Source: Pedobacter sp. Hv1
GTDB lineage: Bacteria > Bacteroidota > Bacteroidia > Sphingobacteriales > Sphingobacteriaceae
NCBI RefSeq assembly: GCF_001412215.1
Contig: NZ_LLWP01000005.1
Span: 186,001 to 250,000 of the forward strand
DNA length: 64,000 nt
Reading direction: 5' to 3'
The notes under the pieces were generated by a model. It was given only the letters and a program-made list of their open reading frames with translations. It did no database searches and had not been told where the DNA came from. The position numbers and the translations under genes are program-made. Each line of letters starts with the position of its first letter. Within the stretch, counting starts at the first letter, position 1. Positions 25,839 to 35,472 of this stretch are shown piece after piece.

Positions 25839-26321
25839 TTATTTGTTTGCCGATAAGGTTGAACTGTTGACATTTCTCAAACTTTCGGCCAAGGCGTTCA
25901 ATTGTTCTACATCGATATTTTTTAAAGGAATAACCATATAAGTGGTGGTAGAGTCGATCTCTCCTTTACGGTCATTACGTACTTGAACAATTACATCGTC
26001 ATTTTTGGTACGCAGGTAAAGTTCACCTCTTTCTGCATTGCCATAATAATCTAGGGTTTTAAAACGTGATAGATTGAATGCATAATACTCCACTTTCCCA
26101 TTGTTGTATACTTTGCGGTACCTGCAAAAGCCGGTGTTGGTAACATTCAGTTCAAATCGCTTTAGTTCTTTGCCTTGGGCTTCGCTATCGTGATACTTAT
26201 TGAGCAGGTTTTGTATCACTACGGTATCATCTTCTGGCAAATCAAAACCAGAAAACACAATGAAGGTGAGCAAAGCAGAAAAGAAAACACACTTTTTTAA
26301 GTTCAATGTAAACTTTTTCAT
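25839..26321 (-). CDS. Hypothetical exported protein
   Basis: This 160-residue product has an N-terminal hydrophobic segment (about 10-25, CVFFSALLTFIVFSGF), probably a signal peptide or anchor. The rest is a small alternating-strand domain (RFELNVTNTGFCRYRKVYNNGKVEYYAFNLSRFKTLDYYGNAERGELYLR) that I do not recognise. It is divergent from the next gene by 35 bases. Its function is unknown. Confidence 0.7.
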   Translation of the reverse strand: MKKFTLNLKKCVFFSALLTFIVFSGFDLPEDDTVVIQNLLNKYHDSEAQGKELKRFELNVTNTGFCRYRKVYNNGKVEYYAFNLSRFKTLDYYGNAERGELYLRTKNDDVIVQVRNDRKGEIDSTTTYMVIPLKNIDVEQLNALAESLRNVNSSTLSANK

Positions 26322-26356
26322 CAGCGAATATATTTAACGAACGTAATTTAAATAAA

Positions 26357-26857
26357 ATGGTAAATTTGATCATGATTTTTTCTCCACAATCTAAAGTTTG
26401 GATTTACCAAAGTAGTCGTCAGTTTACCCTAAGCGAAGCTGAAGAAATACAAGGCAAATTAAATGCTTTTACAGCACAATGGAAAGCTCATGGCCATCAG
26501 CTCAATGCCAAAGCTGAACTGCCCTACCGTTTTTTCATTGTTTTAATTGTTGATCAAGATGCTGCATCAGCTACTGGTTGCTCCATAGATGCATCAGTTA
26601 GGGTAATCAAAGACATTGAAAACACCTATGGCGTAGATCTATTTAACAGGTTTAACATGGCCTATAAAATAGATGGTGAAGTTTTCGTGAATAGCAAGGA
26701 AGACTTTGAAACATTGATCACCATCAAAAAAATTACTCCAGAAACGATCGTATTTAACAACCTGGTACAAACCTTAGCAGAGTACGAACAGAAGTGGGAA
26801 ATAGCCATTGCAGATAGCTGGCACAGTTCTATTTTTGCGGAGCAACTGAACGCTTAA
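26357..26857 (+). CDS. Small conserved Bacteroidota protein of unknown function
   Basis: This is a 166-residue cytoplasmic protein with a start-proximal block SPQSKVWIYQSSRQF and a middle block FFIVLIVDQDAASATGCSIDASVRVIKDIENTYGVDLFNR. From memory, relatives in Bacteroidota carry the label ABC transporter ATPase, but no Walker A, signature or Walker B motif is present, so I do not use it. The start could also be ATG 26372 (MIFSPQ), which fits relatives better. It is divergent from the exported hypothetical gene and 63 bp before the AsmA-like gene. Confidence 0.75.
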   Translation: MVNLIMIFSPQSKVWIYQSSRQFTLSEAEEIQGKLNAFTAQWKAHGHQLNAKAELPYRFFIVLIVDQDAASATGCSIDASVRVIKDIENTYGVDLFNRFNMAYKIDGEVFVNSKEDFETLITIKKITPETIVFNNLVQTLAEYEQKWEIAIADSWHSSIFAEQLNA

Positions 26858-26920
26858 TCCTACTCTATTAAACATTAAGGGATTTTTTTTGTTATATTTA
26901 GTAACATCAAAAATCTATCT

Positions 26921-29347
26921 ATGGCTCGTTGGCTCAAAATTTCTCTAAAAGTATTAGCCGGTTTGGTAACGCTTATCATTTTGGTATGGCTTGGTGCGGC
27001 TTATTATATCAACCATAACAATCAAAAAATATTAGCTACCATCTTAAAACAGCTTAACCAGAATGTAAATGGAAAAGTGGAGGTTAACAGCATGGAAACA
27101 ACGCTATTAAGAGGTTTCCCTGGTGTTTCTGTTTCGTTAAAAAAAGTACAGCTTAGAGATAGCTTATGGGCAACACACAAACACGATCTTTTAAATGCAG
27201 CTGATATTGAAGTGTCTTTAAATATCTTTTCGTTGATTGCCGGAGACATCAAAATCAATAAAATTGGGATTAATAATGCCTCGATTTATGTTTATACCGA
27301 CAGTACTGGCTACAGCAACACCAGCATGTTCAAGACTAATAACGAAACAAAAGTAAAGGACAAGAAAGAGCAAAAGGCTTTTCAGATCAAGCGTGTAGAC
27401 TTTAACAATGTGAACCTAACGGTAGATAATCAGAAACGTTTTAAGCTTTTTCATTTCTTGGTAGATGAACTGAAAGGCAAAATTGATTATCCAGATTCAG
27501 GATGGAATGGAAACCTGAACCTTAAAACAGCCATTAAAAGTTTTGCATTTAATACCAGAAAAGGTAGTTTTTTAAAAGACAAAACACTTGAAGGTACTTT
27601 AATTGCCCATTACAACAATGAAACGAAGGTGGTGACCATCGATCAGGAAAAATTAAAGATTGGTGGCGATGATTTTTATATTGGCGCTAAAATAGATCTG
27701 GCGAAAAACGAATCGGCTTTTGCCATTGACGTAAGGGCTGATCAAATTTTGTATAAGAATATTTCCATGTTATTGGCCCCAAACATTTCTTCCAAATTGT
27801 TAAAGTTTGCCATTGATGAACCCATTGGGGTTGTTGGACATATTATAGACGATGGCCATAAAAACGGCACCGATCCGTTGATTGATGTGCGTATGACGGT
27901 AAAAAACAACACTGTTACCTTTCCATCAGGCCAATTGACCAAATGTAATTTTACAGGAACTTTTACCAATAGGGATACTGTGGGCAAAGCCATAGGCGAT
28001 GAAAACTCTGCCATTCGTTTTTATGCCTTAACAGGCGATTATTACAATGCCCCATTGAAGGTTGATACTTTTGCCATTACCAATCTGGCTAAGCCCTTGG
28101 CCGCAGGTTTTGTAACCTCCCAATTTCCTTTAGAAAAATTAAACAGTTCTATTGGCGGAGAAACCTTTAATTTTAAAAATGGCACCGCCGATGTAAGGCT
28201 GTACTGCAAAACGGATATTGATAATTTCAAATTCACCAAACCTATTCTATCTGGAAATGTAGTAATCAAAAATGCGGACATCACCTATGTGCCACGAAAC
28301 ATGAAACTGGTAAACAGTTCCTTAACGCTCAATTTTAACCAAAAGGATTTAAACATCACCAATAGCAGGTTTCAACTGGGCAAAAGTATCGTGAACATGA
28401 ATTGTTCGATCCAGAATTTTCTAAATTTCTATTATACCGACCCTGAAAAGATCTTGGTTGACCTTAAACTGAATAGCCCCCAGTTATCATTAAGTGAATT
28501 TATGTCTTTTTTAGGCCCCAGAAAATCTGTAAAACGAAAACCGCAAACCAAAAACTCCATAAAAGAAGTATCTGATCAGCTCAATGCCGTATTAGAAGCT
28601 TCAAAAATGAATATCCAACTCACCGTTAACAAAGCCATTTACAATCGTTTTGTAGCTACCAATCTAAACGCCAGTATTTCTTTAATGGGAAACGGTGTTT
28701 ATTTCAATAAGATTAATGTAAACCACGCAGGTGGAAGTTTGAACCTGACTGGAAACATCAAACAATCTGGAGCCATCAATAAATTTGTGATCAATTCTGT
28801 AGTTAGCAGGGTAAGTGTAAAGGATTTCTTTTATGCTTTTGAAAATTTTGGCCAGAATTCTATTACCAACCAAAATTTGAAGGGTTATTTATCGGCCAAG
28901 GTCAATGCTTCGGGTAGCATTACAGAAAAGGGAGATATTGTAAAGCGGTCTATGTATGGCCAGGTGATTTTTAATTTGAGCGATGCTGCCTTAATTGGCT
29001 TCGAGCCGATAGAAAAGGTTGGAAAGTTTGCTTTCCCAAATCGGAATCTTTCTAATATTGTAATTGAAAAATTAGATGGCACATTGACGTTAAATGGCGA
29101 CAAGATCAATATTAGTCCGATGCAGGTCAATTCTAGTGTGTTAAACTTTAATGTAAAAGGAGTTTATGGCCTCAGCAATGGCACCAATATCGCGATGGAT
29201 ATTCCGTTAAGAAATCCTAAGAAGGATGAAAACATTACCGATAAAGAAGAAAAGAAATTGGCTAGAATGAAAGGTATTGTTTTACACCTTAAAGCTGTAG
29301 AAGAAGGCGGAAAATTAAAAATTAGATGGAATAAGGACCATGATTAA
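26921..29347 (+). CDS. AsmA-family outer-membrane-biogenesis-like protein
   Basis: The protein has 808 residues, with one N-terminal membrane helix (about 8-30) followed by a long beta-rich periplasmic part. It starts like AsmA proteins (GKVEVNSMETTLLRGFPGVSVSLKKVQL) and has the C-terminal AsmA-like block (FVINSVVSRVSVKDFFYAFENFGQNSI to GKFAFPNRNLSNIVIEKLDGTLTLNGDKINI). AsmA-like proteins are thought to form hydrophobic grooves that move phospholipids to the outer membrane. No partner gene is adjacent. Confidence 0.88.
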   Translation: MARWLKISLKVLAGLVTLIILVWLGAAYYINHNNQKILATILKQLNQNVNGKVEVNSMETTLLRGFPGVSVSLKKVQLRDSLWATHKHDLLNAADIEVSLNIFSLIAGDIKINKIGINNASIYVYTDSTGYSNTSMFKTNNETKVKDKKEQKAFQIKRVDFNNVNLTVDNQKRFKLFHFLVDELKGKIDYPDSGWNGNLNLKTAIKSFAFNTRKGSFLKDKTLEGTLIAHYNNETKVVTIDQEKLKIGGDDFYIGAKIDLAKNESAFAIDVRADQILYKNISMLLAPNISSKLLKFAIDEPIGVVGHIIDDGHKNGTDPLIDVRMTVKNNTVTFPSGQLTKCNFTGTFTNRDTVGKAIGDENSAIRFYALTGDYYNAPLKVDTFAITNLAKPLAAGFVTSQFPLEKLNSSIGGETFNFKNGTADVRLYCKTDIDNFKFTKPILSGNVVIKNADITYVPRNMKLVNSSLTLNFNQKDLNITNSRFQLGKSIVNMNCSIQNFLNFYYTDPEKILVDLKLNSPQLSLSEFMSFLGPRKSVKRKPQTKNSIKEVSDQLNAVLEASKMNIQLTVNKAIYNRFVATNLNASISLMGNGVYFNKINVNHAGGSLNLTGNIKQSGAINKFVINSVVSRVSVKDFFYAFENFGQNSITNQNLKGYLSAKVNASGSITEKGDIVKRSMYGQVIFNLSDAALIGFEPIEKVGKFAFPNRNLSNIVIEKLDGTLTLNGDKINISPMQVNSSVLNFNVKGVYGLSNGTNIAMDIPLRNPKKDENITDKEEKKLARMKGIVLHLKAVEEGGKLKIRWNKDHD

Positions 29348-29431
29348 AGAAGTTGAAGGTTAAAAGTTCAAGGTTCAAAGTTCAAAGTTCAAAGTTGTGG
29401 GTTTTATACTTTGCACTTTAAACTTTTAACT
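29348..29431. repeat. AGTT-phrase repeat between asmA-like and mtgA
   Basis: AAGTTGAAGGTTAAAAGTTC and the following GTTCAAAGTTCAAAGTT words are mirrored by CTTTGCACTTTAAACTTTTA, so the two arms are partly complementary. It begins after the stop at 29347 and ends at the 3' end of mtgA. Confidence 0.55.
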
Positions 29432-30157
29432 CTAGAAGTCAAGCGGGCCCAACCTCTGCATATTCCTCATGATCAAATACTGACGGTGTCTGATATAACC
29501 TGTTGGTTTTTTAGGTGTCCAGCGTAAGGGATTAGGGAAACAGGCCGCAATTAATGCTGCTTCACTTCTGGATAGTTTAGTACAAGATTTATGATAATAG
29601 GCTTGAGCAGCCGCTTCAGCACCATAAATGCCATCACCCATCTCTATTACGTTTAAATAAACTTCCAGAATGCGTTCTTTACTCCAGAGCAATTCAATCA
29701 ACAAGGTAAAATAGGCTTCAAATGCTTTTCTAATGTAAGATCTTCCTGGCCATAAAAACACATTTTTGGCCGTTTGTTGAGAGATGGTACTTCCTCCCTT
29801 TACTTTTTTTCCTTTGGCGTTACTTGCATAAGCTTTTTCAATGGCCTTAATGTCAAAACCCATATGCTGTAAAAACAGTTGATCTTCTGCAGATACTGCT
29901 GCTCTTTTCATGTTATCAGAAATGTCTTCAAACTTTACCCATTTCTTCTCTATTTTGCCAGGTTTATCAGCAGCTTTACGCTCCCAATTTCGTTGGATCA
30001 TTAATAAAGTAACTGGCGGATTGATAAAACGATAGGCCAAAACCCAAATTACCGTAACTAAGAAAAACCATAACAACACCTTACCTGCAATGAAGCCAAT
30101 CCGTTTAAATAGAGGCTGTTTTGTTTGGTTGGTAGGTTTTGTTTTTCTTTTTGCCAT
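29432..30157 (-). CDS. mtgA: Monofunctional biosynthetic peptidoglycan transglycosylase
   Basis: MtgA polymerises lipid II into glycan strands at the inner membrane. The 241 residues show a basic N-terminus, one membrane helix (about 18-42) and the GT51 domain with EDQLFLQHMGFD (catalytic Glu), KGGSTISQQTAKN, RKAFEAYFTLLIELLWSKERILEVYLN and GDGIYGAEAAAQ. I use ATG 30157, giving MAKRKT; a GTG at 30163 would add two residues. No transpeptidase domain is present. The repeat cluster at 30231-30330 separates it from the GH29 gene. Confidence 0.94.
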   Translation of the reverse strand: MAKRKTKPTNQTKQPLFKRIGFIAGKVLLWFFLVTVIWVLAYRFINPPVTLLMIQRNWERKAADKPGKIEKKWVKFEDISDNMKRAAVSAEDQLFLQHMGFDIKAIEKAYASNAKGKKVKGGSTISQQTAKNVFLWPGRSYIRKAFEAYFTLLIELLWSKERILEVYLNVIEMGDGIYGAEAAAQAYYHKSCTKLSRSEAALIAACFPNPLRWTPKKPTGYIRHRQYLIMRNMQRLGPLDF

Positions 30158-30230
30158 GAGCACAAAGGTAAAGAAATTGAATAAAGTATTTAATCGATTG
30201 ACTTTTTTATTAAAGTCGAGAAATGCTTTA

Positions 30231-30330
30231 TCGACTTTATGACTGCAGATTTAAAATTGGCCAGGCCTCCGTTAGTCGGGATGTGCCATCTCGACTTTAT
30301 GAACTACAAATTTAAAATCGGCCAGACCTA
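30231..30330. repeat. TCGACTTTATGA direct repeats with GTCGGGAT hairpin
   Basis: TCGACTTTATGACTGCAG and TCGACTTTATGAACTACA, each followed by ATTTAAAATYGGCCAGRCCT, occur about 60 bp apart at 30231 and 30291. Between them GTCGGGAT-gtgcc-ATCTCGAC (30275-30295) forms an 8-bp stem with one G-T wobble. The same hairpin recurs at 37601-37623. An extra TAAAGTCGA/TCGACTTTA inverted pair precedes the repeats. Confidence 0.65.
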
Positions 30331-31647
30331 TAGCCCACCATGGCCACGGTACAATTTTAATGGGCCGTCTAGTTTAACTTTGAGCACGGTTACATATTCA
30401 TCCTGTACATTTGCAGGCACTGGGATATACACCAAACCCGGCACGGCGCTCCACGAAATTTTGCCCACAATTTTAGGATTTAAAACAGCTCCATTACCTA
30501 CCACTGTAATCTTTTCTATTTTGTTCTGTAGGCCACGAATAGCAACCTGACCTGATACTTTACTGGGCAAAAACAAATACACCGTTGTAGAATCTTTCGA
30601 TAAGGTTGAAGGTCCGTAGAAATGTCCCTGTGGCAAACCAGCAACAGTACTAAACACCGCTTCGCCATGCTTTTTATTCCATTTGCCCAATTCTTTTAAA
30701 ATATGCACCTGCTCTTCTTGCATGGTTCCATCTGCCTTAGGGCCAATATCCAGCAATAAATTTCCTCCATTGGCAATCGCATCAACAAAAATGCTGATCA
30801 CCTCGTAAGGTGTTTTCCAATTGTTATCGTTTAAATGGTAGCCCCAATTGTCGTTGGTGGTCATACAAAGTTCCCACCAGTTAAAAGCAGGCTTGCTTAC
30901 CGGGAAATTCTGTTCTGGTGTTTCATAATCGCCATAACCTTGTAAACGACCATTAATAATAGTTTTTGGATTGTTTTTCAGTAAAATCTGTCTTACCTTT
31001 TGCGATTCCCATTCTTCAGCACTATGCTCCCAATCGCCATCAAACCACCATAAATCGGGGTTGTAATTTTGTGATAGCTCTTTCAACTGATTTTGAAAAA
31101 AAGAACGATAGCGGTTCCAACGAGCATAATCATCTTCAATTTTATAACGAACACTGTCTTTTAAGAACCCTGGATAATCTGGATGGCTCCAATCCAAGAT
31201 AGAAAAGTAAGCCCCGCATTTGATCCCATTTTTCCGCAAAGCATCAAAAAAGGGTTTAATCAGGTCTCGCTTCGCTGGTGTATTATTCACCACATCATAA
31301 TGTTTTTCTTTGGTATCCCATAAGGCAACTCCATCATGGTGTTTGGTAGTAATTACACTATATTGAGCGCCACTTTCCTTAATCAAGTCGGCCCAAGCCT
31401 GCGGATCGTAGTTCTTGGCTGTAAAACCACTCAGCTGTTTCATGTAATCAGCATAGCTAATCTTCTTGTTGTAAAAACTCCAGCTTTCGTCTACACCCCC
31501 AACAGAATAAATGCCCCAATGGATAAAAATACCCAATTTGGCATCGGCAAACCACTGCATTTTCTTTTCAATATCTGCAGGTTTGATTTTGGGTTGTGCC
31601 CAACTTGCAAAAGGCACCAAGCATAACATGAAGATGAATTTTTTCAT
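30328..31647 (-). CDS. Alpha-L-fucosidase, GH29
   Basis: The 439-residue exported glycosidase has a signal peptide (1-17). The GH29 barrel is marked by KLGIFIHWGIYSVGGVDE, TTKHHDGVALW, GAYFSILDWSHPDYP and NPDLWWFDGDW, where D203 is the likely nucleophile. A C-terminal beta-sandwich of about 90 residues follows. It lies 14 bp downstream of a GH3 gene on the same strand, so the two probably form an operon that strips terminal sugars from a fucose-containing glycan. The C-terminus ends inside the repeat cluster. Confidence 0.93.
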   Translation of the reverse strand: MKKFIFMLCLVPFASWAQPKIKPADIEKKMQWFADAKLGIFIHWGIYSVGGVDESWSFYNKKISYADYMKQLSGFTAKNYDPQAWADLIKESGAQYSVITTKHHDGVALWDTKEKHYDVVNNTPAKRDLIKPFFDALRKNGIKCGAYFSILDWSHPDYPGFLKDSVRYKIEDDYARWNRYRSFFQNQLKELSQNYNPDLWWFDGDWEHSAEEWESQKVRQILLKNNPKTIINGRLQGYGDYETPEQNFPVSKPAFNWWELCMTTNDNWGYHLNDNNWKTPYEVISIFVDAIANGGNLLLDIGPKADGTMQEEQVHILKELGKWNKKHGEAVFSTVAGLPQGHFYGPSTLSKDSTTVYLFLPSKVSGQVAIRGLQNKIEKITVVGNGAVLNPKIVGKISWSAVPGLVYIPVPANVQDEYVTVLKVKLDGPLKLYRGHGGL

Positions 31648-31661
31648 AAGGTTATTGTTAT

Positions 31662-34313
31662 TTATTTTACTTGTAGATTTCCTTTCAGTCTGAGATCTCT
31701 TGAAGAAGCACCCACCATGATCCTGAAATCGCCTGGTTCTACCACGGTTTGCATTTCCTTATTTAGCATGCTCAATAGCTCTGGTGTAATGTTAAAAGTT
31801 ACTTGTTTACTTTCGCCCGCTTTCAAACGAACACGTTGAAAGCCCTTCAATTCCATTACAGGTCTGGCTACAGAAGATAACAGATCGCGAATATACAACT
31901 GCACCACTTCATCTCCATCTCTGCTTCCAGTATTTTTTAAGGTAAAGGAAAGTGTAGTGCTATCGGTTTTGGCTATCTGATTTTTACTCAAAGAGAAATT
32001 ACTATAGTCGAAACTGGTATAACTGAGCCCGTAACCAAAAGGGAAGAGCGGCACACCAGAAAGGTTATTGTAATCATTTCCCCTACCAGTTGGTTTATGG
32101 TTGTACACCAAGGGCAATTGCGCTTCGTGCTGAGGAAAAGTAATGGGCAAACGTCCTGCTGGATTATAATCGCCAAATAGAACCGAAGCAACGGCATGTC
32201 CACCTTCTTCTCCAGGGTACCAAGCACAAGCAATGGCCTTCACCTGATCGGCCCAGGCATTCATTGTTACCGCACTACCCCCAACTAAAATTACGCTTAC
32301 CGGTTTACCAGTAGCCGCCAAAGCTTTGATCAGTTCTTCTTGATGGCCTGGCAAAGAAAGCAGAGCCCGGTCGCTAAATTCGCCTTCGTTGATCCCCACC
32401 ACAGCAATGGCCATATCTGCCGTTTTTGCCAAAGCAACGGCTTCTTGTATTTTTGTTTTCCAATCTCTCTTAACGTTCACATTCCAAACCAATTTGATGG
32501 TTGCATCGCCATTGGCTTCAAAAAACTCCACTCTTACAGCATATTGTCTTCCTTTTTCAAAATTATACTCTGTCAGCTCGCTATGATAAGATTGTTTGTT
32601 CCAACGGTTTACTATCAATTTATCATTAATGTACAATCGATAACCATCATTGCCTTCCAAACCGATCTTAAAACGACCAGTTGCTGGAGCAGTTAAGTTC
32701 CCTGTCCAACGTACGGCATAAAAATCTGAAGCTAATTCTGGCGATGGTGAAAATAAGGTCCAATGAAAATCAACCTGTGCATCTACCCTGCTCATGGCTG
32801 GTTTGCCTTTCATGTTGAGGTCACTAAAATAATCCGCTTTTAGGCCTTGCTTTCCATCTGTAGTTTTGAGGTAATTGCTTGAAACAACAACATAATCAAC
32901 AGCAGTACGATCGGCTCCAAGGGCATATACAACTTTGGCTTGTTGGCCAGCTCGCTGTTTAATCCCTTCTAAAATGCTAATTTTAGCTGTGCCAGGACCA
33001 CTGTAACCACCCATACGGGCTTCGTTGGCATCGGCTCCAAAAACAGCAATGGTTTTTGCTTTGGCCGTAATAGGCAAAGCTTGATTTTCGTTCTTCAACA
33101 ATACAAAAGAAGCCTTAGCCGATTCCAGTGCCATTTTCTTGCTCTCTTTGCGCAGTTCATCACCCTTAAAATCTTCGTTGATGTAAGGTTTTTCAAAAAG
33201 CCCCAGTTCAAATTTGGCCCTGAGTACCCTACTTACTGCATCATTGAGTCGTGCTGTATCAATTTTATTTTCTAAAAAAGCTGGGATGAACAATTTATAG
33301 TGATCAAAATCGGTCTGAAAAATCACATCCAAACCGTTATTGATGGCATGTTCTCCACTTGCCGCATAATCTTTGGCCGTGTAGTGCAAAACCACTTCTC
33401 CACCTACTGCATTGGCATCAGAAATGACAAAGCCCTTAAAGCCCCATTCCTTTTTCAGTTTATCCATTAACAACCAATGGTTAGCAGAGGCAGCCGTGCC
33501 ATCTAAAGAGTTATAGGCCGTCATGATAGAACGTGCACCTGCCTTTTGGATAGCTGCTTTAAAAGGCGGCAAATAGATTTCATCTAATAAACGCTCATTG
33601 GCATGAATGGGATAGCTATCTCTTCCCCCATCGCCAACATTGGCTATGAAATGTTTGGGTGTAGTAATTACTCCCATCTGCTCAAATGAACGCATAAAGG
33701 CCACACCCATGGCCGACGAAAGAAAGGGATCTTCTCCATAGGTTTCTTCTGTTCGGCCCCAGCGTACATCGGCAGCTATATTTACCACAGGCGACAAAAT
33801 CTGACGAATACCTCGTTGCTTGGTTTCTTTGGCAATTTGAGTGGCTACTTGCTGCATCAGCGTGGTATCCCAAGTGGCCGCCAAACCAATAGCTTGCGGA
33901 AAAGCTGTTGCACCATCTCTTACCAAACCGTGCAAAGCCTCATCAAAGGCTATAATAGGGATGCCTAACCTACTCTGTTCTACAAAATATTTTTGGATGC
34001 TGTTGATTTTTTTGGCTACCAGTTGCGCATTCTCTTTGGTATTGTAACTGAGCAATTGCCCCGCAGCATCGCCCTTGGCGCCCGCACTTACCTGAAAACC
34101 AAAAATGCCATTTTTATATTGATCTGGCTTCGCATTATCCAGATCGCCCGGAATCATAAATAACTGCCAGAACTTTTCTTCAAGTGTCATTCTAGAAAGG
34201 AGGTCGCTTACCCGCTGTTCAATTGGAAGGTTTTTGTTTTTATAAGGTAGTGTTTGTGCAACCGATTGCATTACACAATATAACAAGCAAAAAAGAATAA
34301 ATATGCGTTTCAT
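31662..34313 (-). CDS. GH3 beta-glycosidase with PA14 domain
   Basis: The 883-residue protein has a signal peptide (1-19) and GH3 N-terminal barrel with AFDEALHGLVRDGATAFPQ, DVRWGRTEETYGEDP, and nucleophile candidate D299 in GFVISDAN. A PA14 sugar-binding insert lies at about 480-610 (GLKADYFSDLNMKGKPA ... NDKLIVNRW). GH3 C-terminal and fibronectin III-like domains follow, ending with ELLSMLNKEMQTVVEPGDFRIMVG. This is the beta-glucosidase/beta-xylosidase layout. It is the first gene of the pair with GH29. Confidence 0.92.
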   Translation of the reverse strand: MKRIFILFCLLYCVMQSVAQTLPYKNKNLPIEQRVSDLLSRMTLEEKFWQLFMIPGDLDNAKPDQYKNGIFGFQVSAGAKGDAAGQLLSYNTKENAQLVAKKINSIQKYFVEQSRLGIPIIAFDEALHGLVRDGATAFPQAIGLAATWDTTLMQQVATQIAKETKQRGIRQILSPVVNIAADVRWGRTEETYGEDPFLSSAMGVAFMRSFEQMGVITTPKHFIANVGDGGRDSYPIHANERLLDEIYLPPFKAAIQKAGARSIMTAYNSLDGTAASANHWLLMDKLKKEWGFKGFVISDANAVGGEVVLHYTAKDYAASGEHAINNGLDVIFQTDFDHYKLFIPAFLENKIDTARLNDAVSRVLRAKFELGLFEKPYINEDFKGDELRKESKKMALESAKASFVLLKNENQALPITAKAKTIAVFGADANEARMGGYSGPGTAKISILEGIKQRAGQQAKVVYALGADRTAVDYVVVSSNYLKTTDGKQGLKADYFSDLNMKGKPAMSRVDAQVDFHWTLFSPSPELASDFYAVRWTGNLTAPATGRFKIGLEGNDGYRLYINDKLIVNRWNKQSYHSELTEYNFEKGRQYAVRVEFFEANGDATIKLVWNVNVKRDWKTKIQEAVALAKTADMAIAVVGINEGEFSDRALLSLPGHQEELIKALAATGKPVSVILVGGSAVTMNAWADQVKAIACAWYPGEEGGHAVASVLFGDYNPAGRLPITFPQHEAQLPLVYNHKPTGRGNDYNNLSGVPLFPFGYGLSYTSFDYSNFSLSKNQIAKTDSTTLSFTLKNTGSRDGDEVVQLYIRDLLSSVARPVMELKGFQRVRLKAGESKQVTFNITPELLSMLNKEMQTVVEPGDFRIMVGASSRDLRLKGNLQVK

Positions 34314-34546
34314 AGGTTAATAGAGGGCATAAACAGAAAATAGCTTGAACCCCTGTTAATTTGGTTTGAGTTGGCTAAATATACATTATCTTCTTTAAAA
34401 TCTTTTAAAATGATTTAATTCTTCCTTAGGTCTCAACAGCTCTAAATACCTGAGTTCAAAAAGCTATGATACGGATTCCAGTCTATTCAATGATGGTCTT
34501 TTTATCAAACCCAATGGCAAAGCCCATTTAATTCTAATGATTTTCA

Positions 34547-34554
34547 TATTTTTG
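34547..34554 (+). promoter_or_regulatory. LytTR gene promoter, -7 element
   Basis: TATTTTTG matches TAnnTTTG and lies 19 bases before the ATG at 34574. No TTG box is clear upstream. The rest of the 34314-34573 gap shows nothing I can name. Confidence 0.45.
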
Positions 34555-34573
34555 AATAGCGTACAATCATTTT

Positions 34574-35401
34574 ATGCTTTTAAAGGAGATGTTTAACATT
34601 AAGCAACAGCTATTCAATAAAGACAATCTTAAAAAAGGTTTATTGGTATTGGTAGCCTTTGCAGTTGTTTTTACCATTTTTCAAGATTTCCTACATTCTA
34701 ATTTCAACAAGTATAACTTTCACTTTTCCGAATCGCTTTTGTTCAAGTCTTTTTGGCTGCTGTTTCTCCCAATTTTACTATTGCAATTTAAGTTTCTAGC
34801 CATTTACCTCCATCAATTGCAAAAGAGAAAAGCTGTAGTTATTTTTTTGGCTGTTGCATTGCCTACCCTACTGCATATCATCTTATTTCCAATTATAGTT
34901 TGGGGTTTATCGGGTTTATTTTTTGACCATAGTTACCGCATTCAAGACACTTTGGGCTATACCTTAGCCGAAGACCTTTATAAATATGTTTTTGTATATG
35001 GTTTAGCAGCTTTAGTTTTCATATACAGACAAAGCCAACACCAAACAACAACACTCCCAACTGTGTTTCTTCAAAAAATAGTGATCAATACCGGAAGGAA
35101 TTATGTAACCGTTCCGGTAGCAGCAATTTTGTTTATTGATACCTCAGCTCCTTACATTGCCATCCACACGCTGCAAAAGACTTACCTCCACACAGAAACT
35201 CTAAAATCTATCAGCGAAAAATTAGACCCTCAACAGTTTATCAGGGTTCATAAGTCAACCTTAGTCAATATCAGCGAAGTGCTTTCCTATAAATCGCGTT
35301 TAAATGGCGATTACGATTTGACCTTAAGCAACGAAGAAATGGTAAGGCTAAGCAGAAACTATGCACCTGCATTTAAAAAACTCATCCACTTGACCCAATA
35401 G
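34574..35401 (+). CDS. Membrane-bound LytTR-family transcription regulator
   Basis: The 275-residue protein has four hydrophobic helices (about 18-36, 52-72, 82-110, 135-155) followed by a C-terminal LytTR DNA-binding domain (about 170-270). Marks are ILFIDTSAPYIAIHT, TLKSISEKLDPQQFIRVHKSTLVNIS and the terminal VRLSRNYAPAFKK. There is no receiver domain, so it is not a two-component response regulator. Membrane LytTR proteins usually sense something within the membrane. It is 71 bp before the dioxygenase fusion and may control it (inference). The start could also be the ATG at 34589. Confidence 0.88.
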   Translation: MLLKEMFNIKQQLFNKDNLKKGLLVLVAFAVVFTIFQDFLHSNFNKYNFHFSESLLFKSFWLLFLPILLLQFKFLAIYLHQLQKRKAVVIFLAVALPTLLHIILFPIIVWGLSGLFFDHSYRIQDTLGYTLAEDLYKYVFVYGLAALVFIYRQSQHQTTTLPTVFLQKIVINTGRNYVTVPVAAILFIDTSAPYIAIHTLQKTYLHTETLKSISEKLDPQQFIRVHKSTLVNISEVLSYKSRLNGDYDLTLSNEEMVRLSRNYAPAFKKLIHLTQ

Positions 35402-35472
35402 TTCCACAGGATAACCTATTGGGTTTGCATCATCAGCGAATAGCTTGGATTTTTGGACAAAAACAAATCCAT

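Noticed and set aside
26357-26857. ABC transporter ATPase label
   Set aside because: The sequence has no Walker A, signature or Walker B motif and is too short.
34574-35401. Response regulator of a two-component system
   Set aside because: It has membrane helices and a LytTR domain but no receiver domain and no partner kinase.
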